Origin: Impatiens glandulifera
Lineage: Eukaryota; Streptophyta; Magnoliopsida; Ericales; Balsaminaceae
Length of the DNA: 64,000 nucleotides
NCBI RefSeq assembly: GCF_907164915.1
Contig: NC_061867.1
Coordinates: 37,361,338-37,425,337, forward strand
Reading direction: 5' to 3'
Shown: positions 43,620-55,700 of the stretch, one piece after another
Position numbering within the stretch: the first letter of the stretch is position 1
Layout of the letters: every line of letters starts with the position of its first letter
Notes under the pieces: generated by a model
What the model was told of the DNA's origin: nothing
The model's database searches: none
The model's input: only the letters and a program-made list of their open reading frames with translations
Program-made: the position numbers and the translations under genes

Positions 43620-45315
43620 TTACAAACTCCCACTTAACCTAGAGATCATCTATCTCTAAAATACCCATGTCAGTAGTGTGTTCATGAAAGACATTAGGCA
43701 GCAGACCCTTTGTCAAGGGATTAACTATCATGGAGTTTGTACCCAAGTGTTCTATAGAAATTTGACCACTTTGTAACCTTTCCTTCACAACTAGGAACTT
43801 TATATCGATATATTTTGACTTAGTCGAGCTCCTATTGTTATTCGAATATAACACAGCTGAATTATTGTCACAAAATAACCTAAGAGGTCTTATAATCCCT
43901 TTTAAAATATGCAGCTCAGTGACAAAATTCTTTAACCATATTGCTTGATTTGATGCCTCATAACATGCTACAAACTCTGTTGCCATGGTGGAGAAAGCTG
44001 TAAGTCCTTGTTTGGAACTCTTTCAAGAGATCGCTCCACCAACCAACAAGAATACATAGCCCGAAGTGGATCTTAAACTACCTTGGCATCCCGCAAAATC
44101 AGAGTCAGAATACCCAATGATCTCAAGATTATCCAACCTCCGATATGTGAGCATGTAACTTTTAGTTCTCTTTAGATATCTCATAACCCTTTTAACTGTC
44201 TTCTAGTGATCCAAACTTGGATTGCTCAAATATTTTCCTAATGCGCCAACTATGTACGCAATATCTGGACGCATACAAACTTGAGCATACATTAGACTTC
44301 CAACTACCAAAGCATATGGAATCTTTTGCATTTCTTGAATTTCCAAATTTCCTTTAGGGCATTGTTGAAGACTAAATTTGTCTCCCTTAGCGACTGGGGT
44401 ATTTCCTAATTTACAATCTTGCAAGCCATATCTTTTAAGTACTTAATCGATATAGCTCATCTGTAAAAATCCAAGAATTCCTCGATAACGATCTCGGTGT
44501 ATTTGGATCCCTAATACAAATGAGGCCTCACCAAGATCTTTCATCTCGAAATTTCTCAACAGAAAAGTCTTAGTTTGGTGCAATAAGCCTATATCATTTG
44601 AGGCAAGCAAAATGTCATCAACATATAAAATTAGATATATATGTTTACTCCCACTGAATTTGTGATACACACAATCATCAATTAAATTCCCTCCAAAACC
44701 AAATGAGATAATTAACTCATGAAATTTATTGTACCACTGACGAGACGCTTGTTTGATCCCATAGATGGATTTCTTTAATTTGCAAACCATATTCCTTGAG
44801 TCTCCTAACACAAAGTTTTCTGGTTGCACCATATAAATTGTTTCATCAATTTCTCCTTTGAGAAATGTTGTCTTTACATCCATCTGATGTAGCTCCATAT
44901 CAAAATGTGCAACGAGTGCCATGATTATTCTAAAAGAGTCTTTAGTTGAAACCGGAGAAAAAGTCTCTTTATAATTAATCCCGTATTTTTGAGTAAAACC
45001 TTTAGCCACAAGACGTGCTTTATACTTTTTCACATTACCTTTAGAATCCCATTTGGTTTTAAGAATCCATTTACAACCAACAAGCTTCACTCCTTCTGGT
45101 AATGGAACAAGTTCCCAAACTTTATTGTCTTGCATAGATTTATACTCTTCATTCATTGCATCAATCCACTTTGTTGAATTAGAACTATGTATGGCTTGAT
45201 GAAAGTTTATTGGATCATCTTCCATAATGCCCAGATTATCCTCATGTTCTTGAAGAAATACATATTCATCCGACATAGTACTTCTTCTTACTCTTGTGGA
45301 TCGTTGTAATCGCAC
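43620..45315 (-). pseudogene. Copia C1 reverse transcriptase and RNase H
   Basis: The largest uninterrupted frame (45315-44443, 290 codons) covers most of RT: KWIDAMNEEYKSMQDNKVWE, YKARLVAKGFTQKYGINY, MDVKTTFLKGEI, KSIYGIKQASRQWYNKF and the active-site block LYVDDILLASND (about 44625-44590). RT continues at 44424-44203 with VGSLMYAQVCMRPDIAYIVG. The RNase H end (43986-43639) has MATEFVACYEASNQAIWL, LFCDNNSAVLYSNN and VNPLTKGLLP. Between 44203 and 43990 the RNase H start is frame-shifted. The RT core keeps its two catalytic aspartates. Confidence 0.9.
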
Positions 45316-45398
45316 TTGTTCCTCAATAATACTTTATGCTTGAGGTTGTTGAGTTTGTATCTCTGGGAGATCAACATCGTCTTGATTTATGGAATTAT

Positions 45399-46730
45399 TC
45401 AAATATTATCAATGATCAAATGAGAATCTTGATCATTGTCCATACAAATTGGAATAGGAGTCAACTCCTTATTAACCAAATTCGAAGTTGACTCTTCCTC
45501 AAAGACAAAATCCTTTATTTGATTCTTCATCCCAAACTCAACATCCTCAAAGAATACAATTCTTCCTGTCTCGAAAATTGACTTTAAGTTGGGATCATAA
45601 ATTTTATAACCCCTTGATCGTTCAGAATAGCCAATAAAGTAACTAATAGATGTTTTGGGGTCCAATTTATCCACATGAGGCTTATAAGGCTTTGCCTCTA
45701 CTGGACATCCCCAAACATAAAAATGATTTAGACTGGGTTTGCGCCCTGACCAAAGCTCATAAGGGGTTTTAGTCGTTGCTTTTGTTGACACTCTATTCAA
45801 AATGTATATTGCAGTCTTTAGTGCTTCACCCTAGAGTGACTTTGGTAAGAATGAATGGCTAACCATACTCCTCACCATATCATGTAAAGTACGGTTTCGT
45901 CTTTCTACTACACCATTCATACTTGGAGAGCCCGGCATGGTGTACTGAGGAACGATACCACACTTCTCTAGGTATTTAGTGAAAGGCCCTAGACGTTGTT
46001 CACCTGAACCGTCATACCGACCGTAGTATTCACCACCTCGATCGAATTTAACTTTCATTATATTTATGTTGAGTTGATTTTCAACTTCAACCTTAAATGA
46101 CTTGAACACATCCAATGTTTGAGCCTTTTATTGAATAAGAAAAATGTATGCATATCTAGAGAAATCGTCTATGAATGATACGAATATCGCTGACCATTCC
46201 AAGACGGAGTCGGAAATGACCCACAAACATCTGTATGTATCAACTCAAGTATTTATGTAGCTCTATATGCATTCAATTTTCTATCTTTTATGCATTCAAT
46301 TTTCTATCTTTTGTTAGTTTTTCTTTAATACATTAAATACAGCCATTAAAGTTCATAAAATCAATAGAATTTAGAATCCCATCTGACACAAGACGTTCTA
46401 CTTTATTTCTAGAGATGTGACATAAGCGTTTGTGCCATAATGTACCTGAATTATTATTATTTAGCTTTCGTTTAGTACTTCTTGATTCCACATTCAGGGT
46501 TTCATTATATAAAGCAATTGTATCAAGTAAATAAAGATTGTCATAAGCATAAATGAACCGGTTCCAACATCCGAAGTACCAATAGATAACTTAAATTGAC
46601 CATTTCCAAACAAACTAGAATAACCATGTTTGTCCAAATAACGAATAGAAACCAAATTTCGTTTAAACGAAGGTACAATAAAAGTATCCTTTAAGTCCAA
46701 ATAGAAACTAGAACTAAGCAACAATCTAAA
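45399..46730 (-). pseudogene. Copia C1 GAG-pre-integrase and integrase
   Basis: The minus-strand frames are 46724-46494 (DTFIVPSFKRNLVSIRYLDK), then a broken zinc-binding GAG-pre-integrase at about 46440-46350. The integrase core follows at 46115-45831 with KFDRGGEYYGRYD, containing the second catalytic Asp, and MPGSPSMNGVVERRNRTLHD with the catalytic Glu. The C-terminal part is at 45800-45399 (YELWSGRKPSLNHFYVWGCP, YFIGYSERSRGYKIYDP). A stop (TAG) separates the last two frames. Integrase would insert the cDNA into the genome. Confidence 0.85.
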
Positions 46731-46733
46731 GTG

Positions 46734-47723
46734 TCAATTTGCTTCAACTTCTACCGATTTTCCATCGCCCATAAAGTTACGTCTTTCAGCATCACCATGT
46801 TTTCGGTAGCTCAGGCAACCCTGTATTGAAATATTGATGTTAGTAGTAGCACTGAAGTCTAACCACCAAGTATTTCCAAGTACTGATGCTAAATTAACTA
46901 CATAACAAACCAGATTAAGAAATATACCTTTCTTTTCGCGCCATGCACGATATTTAGTACAATCCTTCTTTAGATGTCCAGCCTTATTGCAAAAGAAACA
47001 GTCATTGTTAACCTTTTTCTTTGCATTTGAACCCTGAGCAGCATCAACATTCTTCCTTTTCTTGCCCATATCCCTAGAGGTACTTGCCAAATGAACACAT
47101 TCTATACTTTATTGCTTTAATATCTCTTCCTCTTGAACACAATGAAAAATTAATTCATTCAAGTTCCACGTTTCTTTCTGAGAGTTAAAACTGACCTTAA
47201 AGTAGTTGAATTGAACCGGAAGAGAAATCAAAATGAGATGCACAAGTAAATCCTCATCAGAATCAAGCTTTAGTGCCTTAAGTTTTGATGCAATATTAGA
47301 CATCTCTATGATGTACTCCCTTATATTACTATTTCCCTTATACTTCATTGAAATCAAGCTCTTAAGAATAGTGTTTGTTTTAGCCTTATCGCTTTTAACA
47401 AAGCGCTTTTCAATTTCTGCGAGCTAATCTTTAGCATTGGTGGTGTCTTCAGACATAACACCCTTAAACACCTCCGGAATTGCAAGCTTTATGATCATAA
47501 GACTCATGCGGTTAGAGCGTTCCCATTTCTCAAATTTAGCCTCCTCTTTAGGAGATCTTATAACCGTAGGAGTAGTGGGTTGCTTTGTCCATATCGCAAG
47601 GTCCATATCCATGCAACCGAGAACTATCTGAATGTTCTCCTTACAATCCTTAAAGTTAGAGCCATTAAGGACTGAGACTGAACTTAAGTTGGCATTAATA
47701 TTTGCAGCATTAGTTGTAAACAT
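46734..47723 (-). pseudogene. Copia C1 gag with CCHC knuckle and protease start
   Basis: The start at 47723 reads MFTTNAANINANLSSVSVLN and the gag core continues with FEKWERSNRMSLMIIKLAIP. One stop at about 47426 is followed by IREYIIEMSNIASKLKALK. A second stop near 47109 precedes the nucleocapsid knuckle CFFCNKAGHLKKDC, which has all four zinc ligands. The protease triad region reads TWWLDFSATTN where D-S-G-A-T is expected. Upstream, 48780-47724 is leader sequence. Confidence 0.85.
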
Positions 47724-48769
47724 AATTTAAACTGTAACTAACATGCTCAATTCTTTAATTTTCAATCAAATTTAAAATAATCAGAAATCCCATCCAAAAT
47801 ATCTAGTGCACCATTAAATTCAAGTCTTTGGACAATGAAATTTAACTTCTAGTGATATTTTGTTGCAATAATCAAACACTAACAATAATGCATGACAAAA
47901 AACAAACCTTTCTTTGAAATGATTTGATATTCTCATGAAAAAATCTTTATAATTGTTACGTGCTTATTATCACATGTAATTGTGAACTTCTGTCAACTAG
48001 TAACCTTCCTTTGGGCCGATTATTTAGTCACATTAAAATTTACCATTACAAACATTCAAAATTCGAACTTAAACAAACCAAATTAGAGAGGTCACTTTGG
48101 TGACATCATAACTTAACTTAACTTATTTAATTTAAATAAAGAACAATCCACTGTATTATTTAATAAGATTAAAACCTAAATAAAATTTAAAAAATTCGAC
48201 TCTTTCTTATATTAATTTAAGTAAATAAATAATAATATTATTTAGAAACTTAACTGTGTTAAAATAAAATCAAAATTTTATTTTTCTTAAATTTTATTTT
48301 TCTTTTAAAATAATTAAATAATATTATTTCTTAAAAAATCCTAAATTGAATAATATTATTTTATCTTAATATTATTTCTTAAAAAATCCAATAAAATAAT
48401 TATATAATATTATTTCCTAATGATCCTCAATAATAATATTATTTTCCCAAAAATAAAATATTTTACGGAATTTTCTTTTTAATAAAAGATAATGAAATAA
48501 AATTATTTCCTTTAAAATAGGAATTGAAATAATATTATTTCCTAAAAAAAGTATTCATCATACATTTCAACTTACGGTTTTCATGTTGTTAAATCATTAC
48601 CTTTTAACTTATGATTTGATTGTAGAACTTCAATTTAGGGTTTACCAATTAGGGTTTCTCTATACAACAAACTTCAAAAAACTGATAATTTATTTTCCCC
48701 TAAATTCATGACAAGAACAAGTCTCCCTAAATTCATGTATAAGAATATGTCTTTCTAATTCAAGAACAA
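47724..48769 (-). other. Copia C1 leader (5' untranslated region)
   Basis: About 1 kb between PBS and gag ATG with no coding frame. It is dominated by AATAATATTATTTCCTAAAAA-type words (about 48230-48560). Such a long leader may carry packaging signals. No structure could be tested here. Confidence 0.5.
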
Positions 48770-49283
48770 GTTGGGCTCTAATATCAATTGTTGGAAATAA
48801 TTAAAATAATTCCATAATATTCTTAAATCATAAACTATAATACCCTAGATCTTCATTCTTGTTCCTGAGATATGAAAGACAAAAGCAGAATATATATACC
48901 TGGATCCTTAGACATGATTAGATGAGATTGTTTTCCAAAAGGGCAGAAATCCTTTAGCCTTATTTCTACGATGATGGGGATTCACAGAGAGAGAGCGTGT
49001 GATAAAAATAAGTTCGTTCTTATTTTTTATCAACCAACCTCCCTTTTATATATTTTTCTGCCTTTTGGGGACCATAACCGTCATAACTGCCTCATTACAC
49101 TAATTTCTAATTTGGCCCCTCATCAAATTAGAAATACCGCAAGGTATCCACAATTTAACATTCATAATAATAACGTCCTTAAGTTAAATCTCAAACATCC
49201 TTAGATCACATAATATTGATTTATTATAATCAATAACCATATATATTCATTTAAATATATAAATGTCCCTTAAAATTCTAACA
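48770..49283 (-). repeat. 5' LTR and primer binding site of copia C1
   Basis: The LTR is 48789-49283 (TGTTGGAAATAATTAAAAT to AAATTCTAACA). Read on the minus strand, the bases just inside it are CAATTGATATTAGAGCCC, a variant of the TGGTATCAGAGCCC primer site for initiator tRNA-Met. Confidence 0.85.
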
Positions 49284-50800
49284 GTAAATTTTAGACCTCC
49301 AAAAGAGAAGGAATGTTCATATCAAGCGACTACAAGAATCGGGTAAAATGCCTTGTTTCCTCCATGGAGACTCAATATATGCTAAAATCAAGTTATGCAT
49401 GTTTTCTAGCTAGCGTAGTCGATACACATTGGCAAAATGAGAGAAAATTGGTAGAATTCCTATCCTTCAACAATTTCCAAAAGTATTCTTAGATGATCTA
49501 CCAGGATTACCCCTAGGTAGAGAGAGAGATTTTACAATTGATGTTTACCCTGGTATAGAACCAGTATCAAAGAATCCATATAGAATGGCACTAATAGAGT
49601 TGAAAGAATTAAAAGCGCAATTAGAAGAGCTGGTGAACAAGGGTTTTATATGACCAAGTTTCTCCCATTGGGGTGCACCGGTATTATTTGTCAAGAAAAA
49701 GGACGATTCCTTACGTATGTGCATCTACTATAGAGAGCTAAATAAGGTAACCATCAAGAATAAATACCCTTTACCAAGAATTGATGACTTATTTGATCAA
49801 TTGCAAGGAGCTCAAGTATTTTCGAAGATTGATTTACGTTCAGGCTATCACCAATTGAGGGTTAAGGTTGATGATATACCCAAGACATCATTCAGAACTA
49901 GTTACGGACATTACGAGTTTTTAGTAATGTCCTTTGGGTTAATAAATGCTCCTACAGCTTTTATGGACTTCATGAACAGAGTATTTAGAAATTTTCTAGA
50001 CAAGTTCGTAATTGTGTTTATTGATGATATTTTAGTGTATTCTCGGAATAGCGAAGAACATGCTGAGCATTTAAAGTTAGTTCTTTCCGTTTTATGACAA
50101 CACCAATTATATGCCAAACTCTAAAGTATGAATTTTGGTTGGATCGAATTAACTTTTTGGGTCATGTGATTTTGAAAGACAATATTTCAGTTGATCCAAG
50201 CAAGATCCAAACTATAAAAGATTGACCACAACCAAAGAATGCTAGCGAAGTACGAAGTTTTATGGGTCTAGCTGGTTATTACAGAAGATTTATTGAAGGA
50301 TTTTCAACAGTTGCCCAGCCTCTAACTAATTTGACAAAGAAAGAAGTGAGGTATGAATGGACAACAAGATGTGAAGAAAGTTTTCAAACTTTACAACAAA
50401 ATTTAACCACAACTCCTCTTTTAATACTTCTAATGGAGAACGTAAGATTTAGTATTTATTGTGATGCTTCTAAGACTGGATTAGGATGTGTACTGATGCA
50501 GGAGGGAATGGTGGTTGCTTATGCTTCTAGACAATTGAAAAGTTATGAACAAAACTACCCCACACACGATTTAGAGTTGTCGGCAGTGGTATATGCATTA
50601 AAAATATGGAAGCACTACTTGTATGGAGGACAATGTGAAATATTCTCGGTTCACAAAAGTTTGAAATACCTATTTAATTAGAAGGAATTGAATATGAGAC
50701 AAAGACTTTGGCTAGAATTTGTGAAGGATTATGACTTCTAAATAAAGTATCATCCAGGTAAAGCAAAGGTCGTGGCAGATGCTCTAAGTAGGATGCCAAA
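49284..50800 (+). pseudogene. Gypsy reverse transcriptase and RNase H
   Basis: After the duplicated GTAAA the protease tail and linker lead to FPKVFLDDLPGLPLGRERDF. RT follows with [20 protein letters not shown], then [20 protein letters not shown] and [15 protein letters not shown]. It continues with [20 protein letters not shown] and the active site [11 protein letters not shown] (ORF 49717-50097). A stop precedes the thumb. RNase H (50262-50681) has [52 protein letters not shown], and after a stop HPGKAKVVADALSR. The catalytic aspartates of RT are intact, but the polyprotein has at least five stops. Confidence 0.9.
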
Positions 50801-52325
50801 AACAATGAATTCTATGATTTCTTGTATGTCATTGTCTTTAAGGAAATATATACAAATATTTGAAATCAAAATAATTTTAGAGTTGCCTAATGTACTTGCA
50901 AAATTATCTCTATGACGACCATTATGGATCAGATTAAAGAAGCTCAACAAAAAGATTCCGAGAAGAAGAATAGTATACTCAAGAATATGAGTGGTAATTC
51001 AATTGACTTCACATACTCAAATAATGGAGTTTTAAAGTTTAGACAAAGATGGTATGTTCTAAAGGATGAAGAATTAAGAAAGTTAATTTTAGTAGAGGCG
51101 CATTCTTCTTTTTTCTCTGTACATCTGGGCAATACCAAGATGTACCGAGATTTGAAACAACTTTATTGGTGGCCGAATATGAAAAATGAAGTGGCAAAAT
51201 ATGTTGAATAATGCCAAGTTTTCCAACAAGTAAAATCAGAACACCAAAGGCCATGTGGAAATTTACTGCCCTTACCGATTCTAGAATGGAAATGGGAGAT
51301 ATTGAGATGGATTTGTGGTAGGTTTATCAAGAACAACCAAGGGCCATGATAGTATTTGGGTGATAGTTGATGGATTGACGAAGTCGGCTAATTTCTTACA
51401 TGTAAAAATGACTTACACAATGAGTCAGTTGACAGATTCATGGGATTCCTGTTACAATCGTATCGGATCGGGGCCCTAGATTCACTTCTAGATTTTGGAA
51501 GAGTCTTGAAAAAGCTATGGGTACAAAATTGACTTTTAGCACGGCATTCCATCCTCAGACTGATGGGCAATTCGAGCGGACAATTCAGATATTGGAAGAC
51601 AGACTGAGAGCATGTGTATTAGAATTTCAAGGCTCGTAGAATCGGTATCTACCATTGGTGGAGTTTTCTTAGAATAACAGCTACCAAACTACGATTGGAA
51701 TGGTTCCATATGAGGCATTATATGGTTGAAGGTCCATGTCGCCTTTGTATTGGGATGAAGTTGGAGAAATCAAGCTAGTTGGACTAGAGATTATACAACA
51801 GTTAGTAGGGAAGGTTGCAATTATTAAGCAAAGAATACAAACAAAACAAAGTCACCAAAAGAGCTATGCGGATAAAAGAAGAAGGAATTTAGAGTTTACT
51901 ATTGGAGATGAAGTATTCTTAAAAATATCACCATTTAAGGGTGTCATTCGTTTTGGCAAAAAGGGAAAGTTGAATCCAAGGTTCGTAGGACCGTTTGTAA
52001 TTTTGGAAAGGATAGGTGATGTGGCCTACAAACTTCAATTGCATGTGTCAATGGAAGGAGTCCATAATGTCTTCCATATGTCCATGTTACGTAAACGTAT
52101 GCGTGATCCGACTCATATTGTGGAACCAAGAAATATCGAAGTTCAACCAACTTTGAGTTTTGAGGAAAAACCAATACAAATTTGAGAATCTTCTATTAAA
52201 TTCCTACGCAACATTTCAATTCCTCTAATAAAAGTCTTATGGAAGAATCATGGCATTAATGAAGTAACGTGGGAACGACAACAAGATATGATGGACAAGT
52301 ATCCAGAGCTTTTCGAGTAAATAAT
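50801..52325 (+). pseudogene. Gypsy integrase with chromodomain-like tail
   Basis: The zinc-binding part (50912-51211) includes LVEAHSSFFSVHLGNTKMYR and LKQLYWWPNMKNEVAKYVE, then a stop. The catalytic core includes GHDSIWVIVDGLTKSANFL, GIPVTIVSDRGPRFTSRFWK and AFHPQTDGQFERTIQILED. The C-terminal part (51736-52185) has RIQTKQSHQKSYADKRRRN, GDEVFLKISPFKGVIRFGKK and NVFHMSMLRKRMRDPTHIV. After a stop, KVLWKNHGINEVTWERQQDM resembles the tail of Tekay/Del-type chromodomains, which steer insertion to heterochromatin. Confidence 0.85.
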
Positions 52326-52359
52326 TTTGGGGATAAAATTTTATTTAAGAGGAGTAGAA
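52326..52359 (+). other. Gypsy polypurine tract
   Basis: The purine-rich stretch TTTAAGAGGAGTAGAA immediately precedes the TGTAATAACC start of the 3' LTR. Confidence 0.65.
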
Positions 52360-52603
52360 TGTAATAACCAAGATTTAGTATTATTAAATTGGGAATTAGT
52401 ATTATTAAATTGTGAATGTGAAATTAAGATTTTGGAGTAAAATTTAAAGTTGGGATAAAATGGGGGTTGAATACTAATATTAAGTAAGAATTAGGGGGTG
52501 GTAATATTTATGTTCCACTTCACAGTCATGCAAAGAAAGATGGGTGCATGGTCTTTCACCCATTTCTCTCTCTTTTATTAGAATTATCTTCTCATCTACT
52601 TTT
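52360..52603 (+). repeat. 3' LTR of the gypsy element, first part
   Basis: It matches 40001-40253. It is interrupted at CATCTACTTTT by copia C2 and continues at 58882 with CTGGTTCTTCAACCAAC. Confidence 0.9.
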
Positions 52604-53497
52604 TGTTGGAATTAAACAAATTCCATTAATTAAATGGAAATGATATTTTGGCTAATGAAATTCATACCAAATTCAAATGTGAATTAAGTGTGAAATAAAT
52701 CCAAATGAAATTCAAATGTGAATTAAAGTGAAATTAATAAAAAAAAAATCACATAAAATTCAAATGTGAATTAAAAGGAAATTAATCCAAATAAAATTCA
52801 CATGAAATTAAAATGTGAATTAATGTGAAATTTCATCCAAATGAAATTCACATCAAAATAATTGTGAATTAAATTTATTAATTGTTACAATTAACATTAA
52901 TGCCTTGAATGACGCAATTAACAAATGTTGTTAATTGCTATTGTAACTACAAAATACTTATTGTTGGATGTAACTTTCAAAGATAATGAAAAGACAAGCA
53001 AGGATAACCGTTGCATGAATGGATGATGGATTAGTGGCCGTTGGATTAAAGAATTGATTATGAGTTTAATTTTAGACTATAAATATCCCCTCACTTTGAT
53101 TCATCTCCACACATTTTTCTTATCACTTCTCACTCTATAATTCTAAAGTCTTTCATTGTTCTTGTGAGTGTTCTTCGAGTTTCTTGACTCAATAATTTAT
53201 GTGCGAAACCTGTTGATTATGATTCAGGTATTTTTGTCTAGTTTGTTGTTTTAGTGGTTTTCTATGCTAAATCATTGCAGGTTCCGTTGTACCCTGGGAA
53301 GCAGGCACCAACGAAACTCTCTAGCACAAACGGGAAACGGTGAAACTGTTTTAAGGGAACTATGATTCAACAGGCCTCGGAACAAACGAGAAGATTTTTC
53401 TTCATCTCTTAAATAATCTGTTGTATCTATTTTATTAACATTGTATTATTTTCATATATTATTTGCGTGTAATTGTTATGAGATAAGATAACCAACA
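52604..53497 (+). repeat. 5' LTR of copia C2
   Basis: It starts TGTTGGAATTAAACAAATTC and ends GATAACCAACA. An internal minisatellite built from ATGAAATTCACATGAAATTC and AAATGTGAATTAA (about 52655-52870) has about four units of roughly 50-60 bp. A TATA box CTATAAATATCCCC lies at 53077-53090, followed by a CT-rich start region. Confidence 0.9.
53077..53086 (+). promoter_or_regulatory. TATA box of copia C2 LTR
   Basis: CTATAAATAT is followed about 25-30 bases later by TCATCTCCACACA, a plausible start site. The right LTR has the same element at about 58455-58464. Confidence 0.6.
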
Positions 53498-53562
53498 ATC
53501 TTAAAACAGTCTCAAATATTACTTATCTCAGATTCTTACACGTTTCTAGTTTTGTTTCAAAA

Positions 53563-54420
53563 ATGACTACCGAAACACCTACTTCTAACATGAGGATGTC
53601 GGTTCCAGCTAACCATCTGGATAAGCCAGAAAAGTTTGATGGCTCAAAATTTAAGAAATGGAAGCATAAGATGTTCTTCTACCTCACGACACTAAGTCTT
53701 GCGCGATTCCTCACGGAAGATTCTCCCACTCCCAAAATTGATGAGCCAAACGTGGCTTCATCGTCGGATAAAAACGTGCATCCAAAAGTTGATGTTCAAG
53801 CGGCTTCGGTCATTGATGCTTGGCACCATTCAGATTTCTTATGTAGAAATTAAGTGTTGAATGACTTATCAGATTCATTGTACAATGTGTATAGTGAAAA
53901 AAATACGGCCAAAGAACTATGTCAATCTCTTGAACGTAAGTACAAAACAGAATATGCGGGTGCAAAAAAGTTTATGATCGGTCATTTTTGGACTACAAAA
54001 TGGTAGATTCAAGACCGGTCATTAAACATGTTCAAGAGATTCAAGTTATTTTGCACGAAATTCATGCCGGGGTATGAATTTGGGAGAAACTATCCAAGTG
54101 GCGGCTATTATTGAGAAGTTGTCACTGTCTTGGAACAATTTCAAGAACTACCTTAAGAACAAGAGAAAGGAGATGAACGTAGAAGAATTGGTGATTCATC
54201 TACGCATTGAAGAGGAAAATAAAAGTGCCTCAAAGAAATACTTTAGTTAACAGTTGGCTAAAGAAAATGTGGTTTAGCATGGTAAAGACAAGAAGAAACA
54301 AAATTCTTTTGTTAAAAACCAGAACCTTAATCCTAAAGGAGGAATTTCTAAGAAGTTCACGGGAAGTGTTTCAATTGAAATGGCATGGGCCATAGATCTT
54401 CTGATTACAAGAAGCCGAGA
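53563..54420 (+). pseudogene. Copia C2 gag
   Basis: The ATG at 53563 opens MTTETPTSNMRMSVPANHLD. The DUF4219/UBN2-type start DKPEKFDGSKFKKWKHKMFF follows, with [20 protein letters not shown] after a stop at 53851. The zinc knuckle reads C-F-N-stop-N-G-M-G-H-R-S-S-D-Y, so its second Cys became a stop and its last Cys became Tyr. Further shifts occur near 53990 and 54240. Confidence 0.8.
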
Positions 54421-55700
54421 AGAGTTCAGAAGGCTAACTTGACTCAAAGATTATCGGACATGGATCTATGTGCGATGATATCTGCGGTTAACTTGGTGGG
54501 GTCTAATCCACATGAGTGGTGGGTTGACACAGGAGCTACAAGACATGTTTGCTCCAACAAAGAAGTATTTTCAAGCCTCGAAGAAGTGAAGAATGGTGAA
54601 AAGCTGTTCATGGGGAATTCTGCCACTTCTGACATACAAGGTGAAGGAAAAGTGGTGTTAAGGTTGTCTTCAGAGAAAGATTTAACATTGACTAATGTAT
54701 TGTATGTTCTGGAGATTCGGAAAATTTTGATATCCGGATCTCTTCTAAGTAAGCATGGTTTTAGAATTATGATTGAGTTGGATAAATTTATTTTATCCAA
54801 AGGTGGAATGTTTGTGGGTAGAGGTTATGCTACTGATGGACTTTTCAAGCTCAATGTAATGGCAATTAAGCAAAGTATGAATGAAAAGAATAAGTCTTCT
54901 ATTTATTTGTTGGAGTCTTCCATTTTATGGCATGATAGACTAGGTCATATTAATTATGATTCGATGCATCGATTAATAAAACTGAATAGTATACCTACAT
55001 TCGAAATTAATAAGAAACACAAGTGTGAAATTTGTGTAGAAGAGAAATTGACGAGATCGTCCTTTCGAAACGTTGAAAGAAGTAATAGACCGCTTGATTT
55101 AATTCATACAGATGTGTGATTTAAAAGGAACATCAACACATGGTGGAGGAAAATACTTCATTATTTTTATTGATGATAACACAAAATATTGTTATGTGTA
55201 TATTCTTAAAAGTAAAGATGAAGCCATAGAGAAATTCACTCTCTATAAAAATGAGGTTTAAAACCAACTTGGTAAAAAGATCAAGGTGTTAAGAAATGAT
55301 AGGGGAGGTGAATATGAATCACCTTTTGCCGAGCTATGTTCTCAACATGGTATAATCCATGAGACGACAACACCTTAATCTCCTCAGCAAAACGGTACGG
55401 CTGAGAAAAAAATAGAACATTAAAAGAAATGATGAATTCACTTCTATTTAGTTCAGGTCTAGCATAAAACATGTGGGGAAAAGCAATTTTGACGACTAAT
55501 TACCTTTTAAATAAGGTTCCACGTAAGAAGCTAGATAAGAGTACATATGAGTTGTGGCATGAAAGAAAACCATTATATGAATACTTATGAATGTTGGGGT
55601 ATCTAGCTAAGGTAGTCATACCATTACCTAAAAAGGTAAAAGTTGGACCAAAAATTGTTGATTGTATATTTATTAGATATGCACATAACAATAGTGTTTA
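54385..55700 (+). pseudogene. Copia C2 protease and integrase
   Basis: The open frame 54385-55119 carries the protease active site WWVDTGATRHVC, with D-T-G-A-T intact, and then ILWHDRLGHINYDSMHRLI and HKCEICVEEKLTRSSFRNVE (the zinc-binding GAG-pre-integrase). The frame is lost at DLIHTDV. The integrase core continues in other frames with CYVYILKSKDEAIEKF, VLRNDRGGEYESPFAE and SPQQNGTAEKK, so catalytic Asp and Glu residues are recognisable. Several stops follow up to about 55690. Confidence 0.85.

Larger units (their letters stand above)
42741..49283 (-). mobile_element. Ty1/copia retrotransposon C1, complete but mutated
   Basis: Two LTRs (42741-43238 and 48789-49283) are flanked by a perfect 5-bp target duplication GTAAA (42736-42740 and 49284-49288). 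The PBS lies left of the right LTR, and the polypurine stretch lies right of the left LTR. Gag, protease, integrase, RT and RNase H follow on the minus strand in the copia order. By eye the LTRs differ at about two dozen positions of roughly 495, so the insertion is not very recent. Several stops break the polyprotein. Confidence 0.9.
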
